DNA of 64,000 nt from Heterorhizobium halophytocola. GTDB taxonomy: Bacteria > Pseudomonadota > Alphaproteobacteria > Rhizobiales > Rhizobiaceae. Shown piece after piece: positions 44,252-58,923 of the stretch. Both the position numbers and the translations under genes were made by a program. Positions within the stretch are counted from its first letter, which is position 1. Each line of letters starts with the position of its first letter. Below the pieces are notes generated by a model that saw only the letters and a program-made list of their open reading frames with translations, was not told where the DNA came from and ran no database searches. The stretch is taken from assembly GCF_017873095.1 (NCBI RefSeq), contig NZ_JAGGJU010000001.1:310001-374000 (forward strand), given 5' to 3'.

Positions 44252-45751
44252 ATGGCCTCCAAGCAGCGGAGCGACCGCCGAACGGGCAAGATCTGCCGCC
44301 GGGTGCACATCGCCGCGCTGGCGGCCGCACTCGGCATTGCCGGTCATGGCGCAGCCCTCGCCCAGACCGCTGCGCAATCCTCGGCCCAATCCCCCTACGG
44401 CACGACCGACACGGGCAACAGCACCGAGCCGACCTACGGCCAGGACACCGGCACCGCGGCTGCGCCCGAGGGGACGGATGGCACGGACCTTGCGAATGCC
44501 GTGCCGACATCGGACGACCTGCTGCAGGCGGGTGACGAGAATGCCGACTTCAAGCCGAATGCCGCGGTGGAGCGCGAAAACCTGCGGCAGACTGGTCCCG
44601 ACGATCTGCGGCTGCGCGATGCCGAGGCCGATCCCTCCGGCGTGCATCTCGGCACGATGATCCTGCGCCCGACTTTGTCCCAGGGTATCCAGGTCGAACG
44701 CACCCGGACCGGTGCCTCCAAAGATACCAGCGTCTATTCGGAGACCCAGCTGAAGGGCGTCCTGACGTCGGACTGGTCGCGGCATCTGCTGACCGTCACC
44801 GGCAATGGCACGCTGGAAAAGGTTCTCTCCGGCCGCAGCGACGAAGGCTCCAGCGCCAATCTCGGCGCCGAATTGCGACTGGATCTCGCAGACCAGACGA
44901 CGGTGACCTTCAATGCCGGCTATGACTTCAGCCGCGAGGACCCGAATAACGACGAGGCCGTCGACAATGCCAGGACACAATATGGCATTCACCGGCTGGA
45001 CGCGGGCGTGGCGGTGGAACACGACGTCGGCCGCCTGCGTGGCACGGTTGGTCTCAGCGGCTCGCGCTGGATCTATACCGACGCCGAACTCAATGACGGC
45101 ACCAGACTTTCGCTCTCCGACCGTGACCGCAACTACGGCGCACTCCGGCTGCGTCTCGGCTATGAAGTCTCGCCGGCGCTGACGCCTTTCGTCGAGGCAT
45201 CGCTCGGCCGCCTGCAATACGACCAGAAGCGCGATAGCTCCGGCTATCAAAGATCCGCCGACGTCTACGCCGCCAAGGCCGGCGTCAGCCTCGACCTGCG
45301 CGACAAGCTGCGCGGCGAGCTGGCCCTCGGCTATACCCAGGAGCGGTTCGACGACGGCCGTCTGGATGACATTTCGGCGATGACGATCGACAGCAGCCTC
45401 GGCTGGTCGCCGCATGAGGGCACCGACGTGGCGATCGGGCTTTCCACCTCCCTCGACCCGACCAGCACGGCCGGAGCCAGCGGCTCGGTGGTCTATGCCA
45501 CCAATGTCAGCATCACCCAGCAGGTGCGGGACGATCTGGTCGCAACGCTTTCCGGCGAGACGAAATGGACGCGATATCCCGGACTGTCCGACAGCAACAG
45601 CACCACCTATGGCGCCAAGGCGGAACTTGCCTATGGGCTCAATCGCTATTTCGCGCTGACCGGCGGTCTTGGCTATGAATATACGCAGCGCCGGAGCTCG
45701 GACGACACCGAGACCCTGCGTGCGACCATCGGCGTCAGCGCCAAGCGCTGA
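44252..45751 (+). CDS. Outer membrane beta-barrel protein (BBP2-like)
   Basis: A protein of about 499 residues. A signal segment (HIAALAAALGIAGHGAALAQ) is followed by a Thr/Gly/Ala-rich linker and, from about residue 125 to the end, a long series of amphipathic beta strands ending in the typical LGYEYTQRRSSDDTETLRATIGVSAKR, so it is an outer-membrane barrel of the BBP2_2 type seen with polysaccharide genes. Pore function or ligand is unknown. ATG 44252 is used, with AGGGA further upstream; the frame itself begins at TTG 44213. It converges with galU. Confidence 0.85.
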   Translation: MASKQRSDRRTGKICRRVHIAALAAALGIAGHGAALAQTAAQSSAQSPYGTTDTGNSTEPTYGQDTGTAAAPEGTDGTDLANAVPTSDDLLQAGDENADFKPNAAVERENLRQTGPDDLRLRDAEADPSGVHLGTMILRPTLSQGIQVERTRTGASKDTSVYSETQLKGVLTSDWSRHLLTVTGNGTLEKVLSGRSDEGSSANLGAELRLDLADQTTVTFNAGYDFSREDPNNDEAVDNARTQYGIHRLDAGVAVEHDVGRLRGTVGLSGSRWIYTDAELNDGTRLSLSDRDRNYGALRLRLGYEVSPALTPFVEASLGRLQYDQKRDSSGYQRSADVYAAKAGVSLDLRDKLRGELALGYTQERFDDGRLDDISAMTIDSSLGWSPHEGTDVAIGLSTSLDPTSTAGASGSVVYATNVSITQQVRDDLVATLSGETKWTRYPGLSDSNSTTYGAKAELAYGLNRYFALTGGLGYEYTQRRSSDDTETLRATIGVSAKR

Positions 45752-45768
45752 AGCCGGATATCCTCGTC

Positions 45769-46647
45769 TTACTTGAGGGCAGCGAGCAGCTGCTGCAGCG
45801 GCTCGGCGATCAGCGGACGGATGTCGTCGCGCTGAACGGCGAAGAACACGTTGGCGAGGATGAAGCCATCCTTGGCACCACAGTCGAAGGTCCGGCCGTC
45901 GAAGGGATAGGCGGCAAAGGACTGGTCGCCGGCAAGCTTCAGCATGCCGTCGGTCAGCTGGATCTCGTTGCCGGCACCGCGCTCCTGGGTCGACAGGATA
46001 TCGAAGATCTCCGGCTGCAGGATGTAGCGGCCATTGATGAAATAGTTGGACGGTGCCGTGCCCTTGGCCGGCTTTTCCACCATCTCGGTAATGCGGAAAC
46101 CGTCGCCGAGCGCCTCGCCCATGCCGACGATACCGTATTTATGGGCCAGTTCCGGAGCGCATTCCTCGACCGACACGACGTTTCCGCCGACCTTGTTGTA
46201 GAGCTCGACCATGCCCTTCAGGCAGCCCTTTTCGCCATGCATGATCATGTCTGGCAGGAGCAGCGCGAAGGGTTCCGGCCCAACGATGTCGCGGGCGCAC
46301 CAGACGGCGTGACCGAGGCCCAGCGGTTCCTGCTGGCGGGTGAAGCTGGCAGAACCTGCGGTCGGCAGCAGGTCTTCCAGCAGCGTCAGCTCCGCATTCT
46401 TGTTGCGGCTCTTCAATGTCTGCTCGAGTTCGAACTGGATGTCGAAATAGTCCTCGATGACGCCCTTGCCGCGTCCGGTGATGAACACGAAGTGCTCTAT
46501 GCCTGCCTCTGCGGCTTCGTCGACGACATACTGGATGACCGGCTTGTCGACCACGGTCAGCATTTCCTTCGGCACCGCCTTGGTGGCCGGAAGAAAGCGG
46601 GTCCCAAGGCCCGCGACCGGGAAGACTGCCTTGCGTAGAGGTTTCAT
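45769..46647 (-). CDS. galU: UTP-glucose-1-phosphate uridylyltransferase
   Basis: A 292-residue enzyme that makes UDP-glucose for exopolysaccharide, LPS and cyclic glucan. It opens [25 protein letters not shown] (nucleotide and metal binding), then has [32 protein letters not shown], and the [18 protein letters not shown] end. ATG 46647 is the conventional start. A TTG three codons upstream (46656) has AAGGAG at ideal spacing (six bases), so the true product may be slightly longer. It is divergent from the lytic transglycosylase gene. Confidence 0.95.
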   Translation of the reverse strand: MKPLRKAVFPVAGLGTRFLPATKAVPKEMLTVVDKPVIQYVVDEAAEAGIEHFVFITGRGKGVIEDYFDIQFELEQTLKSRNKNAELTLLEDLLPTAGSASFTRQQEPLGLGHAVWCARDIVGPEPFALLLPDMIMHGEKGCLKGMVELYNKVGGNVVSVEECAPELAHKYGIVGMGEALGDGFRITEMVEKPAKGTAPSNYFINGRYILQPEIFDILSTQERGAGNEIQLTDGMLKLAGDQSFAAYPFDGRTFDCGAKDGFILANVFFAVQRDDIRPLIAEPLQQLLAALK

Positions 46648-46873
46648 GTTGACCAAAATCTGCTCCTTGACAAAAAACTGAGACACCCTCGTAGCCGAGC
46701 ATCTAAGGCACAATTATTGCAAACCGACAAAATTCAATCATTTGCGGGAAAAATTGCAATCCCTCAGCGCTGCGACATGGTAAAGAATTTGTTGACCAAC
46801 TGGAGTTATATTCGATCGATGAGTGCCACGTAAGTGGCGCGGCCGCAAACACGAATGGATGGATATCACAATC

Positions 46874-48085
46874 ATGAAACGATTCCGCCACGGTCTGCTT
46901 CCGGCTCTCATTCTCTCCGCTGCCGCCTGCCTGACGCCCCTGAGCGCCAATGCAGACAGTGGGTTTACGCGCTGGATCAATGACTTCTATTCCACTGCCG
47001 CCAAGAGCGGCATTACCAAATCCACCTATCGAACCGCCTTTGCCGGCGTGACGAGCCCCGATACCGACGTGCTGCGCAAGGCGCAATACCAGCCGGAATT
47101 CAAGTCCAAGATCTGGGACTATCTGGATTCACGGGTCAATCCCTACACCGTACAGATCGGCCGCGAGATGGCCACCAAGCATGGCCGGACACTGGCCGCC
47201 CTCGAGCGCCATTTCGGCGTCGATCGCAACGTCCTGCTGGCGATCTGGTCGATGGAAAGCAATTACGGCGCCGCGCTTGAAAGCGACAGCCGGCTGCATA
47301 ACGTGCCGCAGGCCCTGGCAACGCTTGCCTATGCCGACAAGCGCCGGGCCAAATATGCCCGCACGCAGCTGGTCGCCGCCCTCAAGATCCTGCAGAACGG
47401 CGATGTCTCCGCCAAGGGGCTGACCGGCTCCTGGGCCGGCGCCATGGGCCACACGCAGTTCATCCCGACGAGCTATCTGCTCTATGCTGTGGATGCCGAT
47501 GGCAACGGTCATCGCGACATCTGGAATTCCATTCCCGATGCGCTTGCCACCTCTGCCAATCTTCTGGCCAAGAACGGCTGGGAAACCGGCAAGACCTGGG
47601 GCTACGAGACCGTCGTTCCGAATGGCGGCGCGCGCTACGAAGGCAAGACCATGACGCTCGGCCAGTGGGCCAAGCTCGGCTTCGGCCGCCCCGGCGGCAA
47701 GGGCTTCCCGCGTCCCGGCGACCGCGCCGAACTGAAGATGCCGGGCGGTGCCAACGGTCCGGGCTTCCTGATGACCCGCAACTTCTTCGTCATCAAGAAA
47801 TACAATGCCGCAGACAGCTATGCGCTTGCCGTCGGGCTCCTCGCCGACCAGATCGCCGGCTTCGGCGGCGTCGACCAGCGCTGGCCGCGTCCTGACGGGG
47901 CACTCGATATCTCGGAGAAGTTCGAGCTTCAGACCAAACTGAAAGAGCTTGGCTATTACGAGGGCAATATCGACGGCAATTTCGGCTCGGGCTCCAGGAG
48001 CGCCATCGAGGCCATCCAGAAGCGGCTCGGCATGAGCAGCAATGGTGAGCCCTCCAAGCAGTTGCTGAACGCCCTGCGCAATTGA
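46874..48085 (+). CDS. Lytic murein transglycosylase (MltB-like) with peptidoglycan-binding domain
   Basis: A 403-residue periplasmic enzyme that cuts peptidoglycan glycan strands, leaving 1,6-anhydro ends. A signal peptide (1-27, ending LSANA) precedes an MltB-type SLT domain with RHFGVDRNVLLAIWSMESNYGAAL, where the Glu is the catalytic acid, and GLTGSWAGAMGHTQFIPTSYLLYAVDADGNGHRDIWNSIPDALATSANLL. The C-terminus is a PG_binding_1 domain (LQTKLKELGYYEGNIDGNFGSGSRSAIEAIQKRLG). An ATG at 46859 is also in frame; the one at 46874 starts the signal peptide. The SGNH gene follows 76 bases downstream. Confidence 0.93.
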   Translation: MKRFRHGLLPALILSAAACLTPLSANADSGFTRWINDFYSTAAKSGITKSTYRTAFAGVTSPDTDVLRKAQYQPEFKSKIWDYLDSRVNPYTVQIGREMATKHGRTLAALERHFGVDRNVLLAIWSMESNYGAALESDSRLHNVPQALATLAYADKRRAKYARTQLVAALKILQNGDVSAKGLTGSWAGAMGHTQFIPTSYLLYAVDADGNGHRDIWNSIPDALATSANLLAKNGWETGKTWGYETVVPNGGARYEGKTMTLGQWAKLGFGRPGGKGFPRPGDRAELKMPGGANGPGFLMTRNFFVIKKYNAADSYALAVGLLADQIAGFGGVDQRWPRPDGALDISEKFELQTKLKELGYYEGNIDGNFGSGSRSAIEAIQKRLGMSSNGEPSKQLLNALRN

Positions 48086-48161
48086 CTTCCGCTGCGCGGC
48101 GCTCCAGTTTCCGGCTCCGACACCGAAGGAGCCGGGAGCGCCGCCGGCGAAACCAGAAACA

Positions 48162-49373
48162 ATGACCATGCCGTCTGCCAGACAAGCGATCGCCAAAACC
48201 GTTGTCCTGCTAACAGCCGCAGCGACACTGATGACGCTTGTCAGCACGGCCGAGGCCCAGCAGCGGCGCCGCACCCTGCTCGAATTGCTGTTCGGCGATC
48301 GCAACCCGCCGCAGACCGAGCCGCGTCCCCGCGCCGTGCGACGCGCGCCGCCTGCGCGCGTGAAGAAGAGCTCGCCCAGCCGTAGCGTGACGACGATCAC
48401 CTCTGCGCCGAAAGAACCCGCCGCACCTGAAAAGCTCGACAATGCCCGCAAGATCCTCGTGGTCGGGGATTTTTTCGCAAGCGGTCTTGCCAATGGCCTC
48501 AGTGAGGCCTTCGCCCAATCGCCGCAGGTCGTCATTTCAGGACACACCAACGGTTCCTCCGGCCTGGTGCGCGACGACTATTACGACTGGCCCGAAAAGC
48601 TTCCCGCCCTGATCGAGGAGGAGAAGCCGGCCATGGTGATGATCGATATCGGCGCCAACGACCGCCAGCAGCTGGTGACCGATGCCGGACGCTATGATTT
48701 CCGCACCGACGACTGGTACCGGGAATACGAGCGCCGCGTCACCGCCTTCGCCAAGATTGCCACGGATCACAAGATCCCCCTCGTCTGGGTCGGCGTGCCG
48801 GCCTTCAGCTCGCCGACGATGACGGCGGATGCGCTAAAGCTCAACAGCATCTACCGCCAGGCGGCGACCAAGGCCGGTGGCGAATTCATCGATATCTGGG
48901 ACGGCTTCGTCGATGTCGACGGTCGCTTCGTCATGACCGGCTCGGACATCAACGGTCAGCAGGTGCGCCTGCGCGGGTCAGACGGCATCGGCCTGACGGC
49001 GGCCGGCAAGCGCAAGATGGCTTTCTATACCGAGAAGGCGGTCAAGCGCGTGCTCGGCGACCTGCCGAGCCTCGACCAGATGCATCTCGACGGCAGCAAC
49101 CTGCCCGAACTGGTCAGCCTGCCGCCCTCCGAAATCCAGAATATCGTCAAGACGCGGCCGATCGATCTGTCCGATCCCGATCTCGATGGCAGCGCCGGCC
49201 TGCTCGACGCGGCCGAGTTCAAGCCGTCGCCGATCCCCTCCCCGCGCCAGATGCTGGTCGACAAGGGCGACCCGCCGCCCGCTCCCGCCGGCCGGATCGA
49301 TGATTTCAGAATGCCCGGCAGCAAGGCGCCTGCATTGGCAAGCGGGCCAGAAGCCAAGGCGCCCGTCCCATAA
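48162..49373 (+). CDS. SGNH/GDSL-type hydrolase (DUF459)
   Basis: A 403-residue exported protein with a signal segment at 1-32 (cleaved near STAEA), a Arg/Pro-rich region to about 90 and an SGNH-fold hydrolase at about 95-300: ILVVGDFFASGL in place of the GDS nucleophile block, then MVMIDIGANDRQQL (the GxND block), and ending with the LTAAGKRKMAFYTEKA region. The nucleophile motif reads GDFF, without Ser, so catalysis is doubtful. The C-terminal 90 residues are Pro/Asp-rich. Such proteins sit next to lytic transglycosylases in rhizobia, suggesting a cell-wall or exopolysaccharide role. Confidence 0.85.
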   Translation: MTMPSARQAIAKTVVLLTAAATLMTLVSTAEAQQRRRTLLELLFGDRNPPQTEPRPRAVRRAPPARVKKSSPSRSVTTITSAPKEPAAPEKLDNARKILVVGDFFASGLANGLSEAFAQSPQVVISGHTNGSSGLVRDDYYDWPEKLPALIEEEKPAMVMIDIGANDRQQLVTDAGRYDFRTDDWYREYERRVTAFAKIATDHKIPLVWVGVPAFSSPTMTADALKLNSIYRQAATKAGGEFIDIWDGFVDVDGRFVMTGSDINGQQVRLRGSDGIGLTAAGKRKMAFYTEKAVKRVLGDLPSLDQMHLDGSNLPELVSLPPSEIQNIVKTRPIDLSDPDLDGSAGLLDAAEFKPSPIPSPRQMLVDKGDPPPAPAGRIDDFRMPGSKAPALASGPEAKAPVP

Positions 49374-49380
49374 AGACAAA

Positions 49381-49411
49381 AGACCGCTCCCTGGTGTCCA
49401 GGGAACGGTCT
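49381..49411 (-). terminator. Terminator after gltD (minus strand)
   Basis: AGACCG (49381-49386) with CGGTCT (49406-49411) and inner TCCCTGG (49388-49394) with CCAGGGA (49398-49404) form a long stem with one internal mismatch and a 3-base loop. On the minus strand it runs into TTTTGTCTTT. It may also serve the plus-strand SGNH gene. Confidence 0.8.
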
Positions 49412-49444
49412 GTTCATCTGCCGTCGGACCACGGTGAACGCCGC

Positions 49445-50899
<1,455 letters not shown>

Positions 50900-50990
50900 T
50901 TTTTCGTCCTGATACCTTGAGCCTTCGTCTGCACGACACGCGTGCGCGAGGGCATCCCGACGAACGCGCCGGGATGCCGGGTGGCAATTC

Positions 50991-55703
<4,713 letters not shown>

Positions 55704-56078
55704 CGACTTTCCTCCGGTCCGGCAATTCAGGGGGCTTTAGCATGCACGTTGCTCGACACATTAGCGCAAGCTGCAGCGGGCGTCACCTGGAAGCCATTAC
55801 CAATTAGGTCAAGTTAGCTGACCTATTTTTCTCAATTTTTATGCCAGAAAGAAAATCGTCACGCAAGTACGTGATAAATTTTTCGAACGACGGGCGCAGC
55901 AAAATTATCGTATGACGGCTCAACGCGTTCTTTTGTTGCGCAAATGCCGACATCAGGTGACTTATCCATGCGCATGCCGCAACGCAAAATGGGTCCGATC
56001 TGGCCGGGGATTGCTAACCCGTCTCAAGCCGCTAGATTGCCGCTCGATTTTTCTCTGTCACTTCCCGGGATGGTTTCG
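55704..56078. other. Divergent intergenic region gltB / threonine aldolase (375 bases)
   Basis: No protein gene fits here. The stretch is AT-richer than its surroundings (for example runs of T and A at 55825-55900) and holds a perfect inverted repeat (listed separately), so it should carry both divergent promoters. I could not assign convincing -35/-10 pairs. Confidence 0.6.
55805..55825 (-). promoter_or_regulatory. Perfect 7-bp inverted repeat upstream of gltB, candidate operator
   Basis: TAGGTCA (55805-55811) and TGACCTA (55819-55825) are exact inverted copies with a 7-base spacer, about 100 bases before the gltB start. The layout suits a dimeric regulator of nitrogen assimilation (LysR- or Lrp-type); T-N11-A is also present inside. 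The regulator is unknown. Confidence 0.5.
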
Positions 56079-57128
56079 ATGTATTTTGCCTCCGACAACT
56101 GGGCAGGCGCCCACCCTGCGATCGCTGAAAGCCTCGTGCGGGAAGCAACCGGCTATGCCGCCGCCTATGGTACAAGCGATCTCGATCGCCGGATCGAGCA
56201 GCGTTTCAACGACATCTTCGAACGCGACGTCCAGGTCTTCTTCGTCGGCACGGGGACGGCGGCCAACTCGCTGTCGCTCGCAGCGGTCGGAAGACCGGGT
56301 GGCGTGACCTTCTGTCACTCCGAGGCGCATGTGGTGGCCGACGAATGCGGCGCGCCGGAATTCCTGACAAGCGCCACACGGCTCTATCCGGTCGAGGGAT
56401 CCGCCGGCAAGATGAACCCGGACAATCTCAAGGCCGCCATCGGCCGCTTTCCGCCCGGCGCCGTGCATCAGGGCCGCCCGATGGCCGTGACCATGACCCA
56501 GGCGACGGAAATGGGGACCGTCTACAGCCTAGACGAGATTGCCGTGATCGGCGACATCGCCAAGGGCGCCAGGGTGCCGCTGCACATGGACGGCGCCCGC
56601 TTTGCCAATGCGCTGGTGGCGCTCGACTGCACCCCGGCCGAGATGACCTGGAAGCGCGGCGTCGACATCCTCTCCTTCGGCGGCACGAAGAACGGTTGCT
56701 GGTGCGCCGAGGCCATCGTCGTGATGAACCCGGATCTTGCCGCCGACCTGCCGTTCCTGCGCAAGCGCTCCGCCCAGCTGTTCTCCAAGACCCGCTTCAT
56801 ATCGGCGCAGCTGGAGGCCTATTTCGAGGGTGATCTCTGGCTCGAACTTGCTCGCACGGCCAACAGTGCCGCCGACCGTCTGCGCAGCGCGCTCGCCTCC
56901 TCCAACACCAGCCGGATTGCCTGGAACACCAGCAGCAACGAGGTGTTCGCCGTTCTCGACAAGGCTGTCGCCAAGAAGGCGGAGGCCGAAGGCGCCCGCT
57001 TCTACGACTGGCCCGTGCCGGCAGAAACACCAGACATGCTGGGCGACAACGAGGTTCTGGTACGCCTCGTCACCTCGTTTGCAACGACGCAAGCGGATGT
57101 CGACCAGTTCATCGACCTGCTGCGCTGA
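56079..57128 (+). CDS. ltaE: Low-specificity L-threonine aldolase
   Basis: A 349-residue PLP enzyme of fold type I that cleaves L-threonine (and allo-threonine) to glycine and acetaldehyde. MYFASDNWAGAHP opens the enzyme, CHSEAHVVADECGAPEF and PLHMDGARFANA are the substrate and cofactor region, and the PLP lysine is in DILSFGGTKNGCWCAEA. The ATG at 56079 is the best start (another at 56070); the frame is open to 55944 but that part is not homologous in style. It is divergent from gltB. Confidence 0.93.
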   Translation: MYFASDNWAGAHPAIAESLVREATGYAAAYGTSDLDRRIEQRFNDIFERDVQVFFVGTGTAANSLSLAAVGRPGGVTFCHSEAHVVADECGAPEFLTSATRLYPVEGSAGKMNPDNLKAAIGRFPPGAVHQGRPMAVTMTQATEMGTVYSLDEIAVIGDIAKGARVPLHMDGARFANALVALDCTPAEMTWKRGVDILSFGGTKNGCWCAEAIVVMNPDLAADLPFLRKRSAQLFSKTRFISAQLEAYFEGDLWLELARTANSAADRLRSALASSNTSRIAWNTSSNEVFAVLDKAVAKKAEAEGARFYDWPVPAETPDMLGDNEVLVRLVTSFATTQADVDQFIDLLR

Positions 57129-57245
57129 GGCAGTCAGCCGGCTCGACAGTCCGTAACGCACTGGCGGACATGAAGATGGGCGGCGCCCCGAAGGGAACCG
57201 CCCATGCATATAGCCCAACTATCCCGCCCCCGAGGGGCGTAGAGA

Positions 57246-57713
57246 TCAGTTGACGTGCGCTTCGATCGCCTTCGCCTGATTGGCATTTTCTGCCGCGATC
57301 GAGATCTTGCGAGGCTTCATCGCCTCGGGAATGTCGCGCAGAAGATCGATATGCAGCAGGCCGTTCTTCAGCGAGGCATTGCGCACCTCGACATGGTCGG
57401 CAAGCTGGAAGCGGCGCTCGAAGGCACGCTTGGCGATGCCGCGATAGAGGAATTCGCTCTGTTCGGCAGTGTCGCCTTCGCCCTTCTCACCCTTGACGGT
57501 CAGAACATGCGCATGGGCCTCGATGCTGAGTTCGGATTCGTCGAACCCGGCAACGGCCATGGTGATGCGATAGGTGTTCTCACCGGTGCGCTCGATATTG
57601 TAGGGCGGATAGGCCTGTCCCTGGTCCGGCTGGGCCAGACTGTCGAGCATGGTGAAGAGCCGGTCGAAGCCGACGGTGGAACGGTAGAGCGGAGAAAAAT
57701 CAACGTGACGCAT
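57246..57713 (-). CDS. Small heat shock protein (Hsp20/IbpA type)
   Basis: A 155-residue class A rhizobial Hsp20 that holds unfolding proteins. DFSPLYRSTVGFDRLFTMLDSL is the typical N-terminus, YPPYNIERTGENTYRITMAVAGFDESELSIEAHAHVLTVKGEK is the start of the alpha-crystallin domain, and RKISIAAEN gives the C-terminal I-x-I motif. ATG 57713 has TAGGAGGAC five bases upstream. A ROSE-like leader and a heat-shock sigma-factor promoter precede it, so it is controlled both by RpoH and by temperature at translation. Confidence 0.95.
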   Translation of the reverse strand: MRHVDFSPLYRSTVGFDRLFTMLDSLAQPDQGQAYPPYNIERTGENTYRITMAVAGFDESELSIEAHAHVLTVKGEKGEGDTAEQSEFLYRGIAKRAFERRFQLADHVEVRNASLKNGLLHIDLLRDIPEAMKPRKISIAAENANQAKAIEAHVN

Positions 57714-57811
57714 AGGTGTCCTCCTAAGAAGCGACGGTTGCGATAATGATGGGCCTTCGGCATCCCCGCAGGCGATACCTGGACCCGTTGTGGAGCCGCT
57801 GGCGGCCTCCA
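57714..57811 (-). promoter_or_regulatory. ROSE-type RNA thermometer in hsp20 leader
   Basis: The leader of about 98 bases ends in UCGCUUCUUAGGAGGA (minus strand 57734-57719). The ROSE signature U-Y-G-C-U (here UCGCU) lies just before the Shine-Dalgarno AGGAGGA and would pair with it, so ribosomes are blocked at low temperature. Upstream, GGAGGCCGC with GCGGCUCC (57810-57792) forms another hairpin, as in known ROSE elements of rhizobial small heat-shock genes. Family identification rests on motif and position, not on a covariance search. Confidence 0.75.
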
Positions 57812-57818
57812 AAGCATG

Positions 57819-57847
57819 AGATGGGAGTTGTTTTTTCGAACTTCAAG
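57819..57847 (-). promoter_or_regulatory. RpoH (sigma-32) promoter of hsp20
   Basis: On the minus strand CTTGAAG (57847-57841), a 15-base spacer and CCCATCT (57825-57819) match the heat-shock sigma-factor consensus CTTGAA-N11-16-CCCATNT. Transcription should begin near 57812, giving a leader of about 98 bases. Confidence 0.8.
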
Positions 57848-57936
57848 ACTTGGCTAAACCACCCCGCTTTTTCTTTGACCTCAGGCCTTGTGGCGCCTAT
57901 GCCTTTGCCGACAGGACTGACGGAACAGCCGCGATC

Positions 57937-58920
57937 ATGACGCAAGACAGCGACATTCTCTTTACAACCGAGAACAATCCCGCGCCCGACGATGTCACCG
58001 CCGGCCATTTCACCGGCCATGGCGGGATCCGGCTGCGCTATGCGGTCTGCCGTGCCGCAGTCTCGATTGCCAAGGGCACCGTGGTCATCGTCCAGGGCCG
58101 CAATGAATGCATCGAGAAATATTACGAGACGATCCGCGCGCTGAATGACCAAGGCCTCTGGGTGGCGATCTTCGATCTGCGCGGCCAGGGCGGGTCGGAT
58201 CGCGTGACCAAAGATCCGAGCAAGGGCCACGTCCACCGTTTCAGCGATTATTGCCGCGACCTGGAACTGTTTCTCGAACAGGTGGTGCTGCCCGATACCC
58301 GCCTGCCCTTCTTCCTGCTGGCCCATTCGACCGGCGGGCTGATCGCCCTCGACATGGCGCCCAGGCTTGCCAACCGCATCGACCGCATGGCGGTGACGGC
58401 GCCCTTTGTCGGGCTGGCGCCGCAGCCGCTTTCGGCCGGCAAGATCTTCTGGCTGACCCGCCTTCTCAGCTGGACCGGCCTCGGACTTACCCAATTGCAG
58501 AAGCGCCGGGCGGAAACCTTCGACGACAATCCGGTGACCTCCGATCCGCAACGCTATGCGCGCAACCGGGCGATCATCGTCGAACACCCGCAACTCGACA
58601 TCGGGCCGCCGACGGCACGCTGGATCTATGAATGCCTGAAGGCGATGGGGCGCGTCCTGACGCCGGCCCATCTCTATGCCATTACCGTGCCGACCATCGT
58701 CATCGCGCCGGTGCGCGACACGGTCGTCTCCTTTCCGGCGCAGGAATGGATGTCACAATATTTCCGTGCGTCGCGGTTCATTCCGATTGCCGGCTCGCGT
58801 CACGAAATCCTGCAGGAGCAGGAGCGCTACCGCGCCCAGGCAATGGCGGCGATCGCCGCCTTCTTTCCGGGCTCGGATCCCGAAGGCCAGGCCCAGAAGA
58901 TGCTGGAGGCAGACGCCTGA
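57937..58920 (+). CDS. Alpha/beta hydrolase, lysophospholipase-like
   Basis: A 327-residue serine hydrolase of the monoglyceride lipase/lysophospholipase (PldB-like) group. After GTVVIVQGRNECIEKYYETIRAL, the nucleophile elbow is FLLAHSTGGLIAL, the acid is in PVRDTVVSF and the catalytic His is in AGSRHEIL. No signal peptide is present, so it is cytosolic or peripheral. The ATG at 57937 is chosen; the frame is open to 57850. It converges with hisN, with only three bases between the stop codons. Confidence 0.88.
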   Translation: MTQDSDILFTTENNPAPDDVTAGHFTGHGGIRLRYAVCRAAVSIAKGTVVIVQGRNECIEKYYETIRALNDQGLWVAIFDLRGQGGSDRVTKDPSKGHVHRFSDYCRDLELFLEQVVLPDTRLPFFLLAHSTGGLIALDMAPRLANRIDRMAVTAPFVGLAPQPLSAGKIFWLTRLLSWTGLGLTQLQKRRAETFDDNPVTSDPQRYARNRAIIVEHPQLDIGPPTARWIYECLKAMGRVLTPAHLYAITVPTIVIAPVRDTVVSFPAQEWMSQYFRASRFIPIAGSRHEILQEQERYRAQAMAAIAAFFPGSDPEGQAQKMLEADA

Positions 58921-58923
58921 CGC

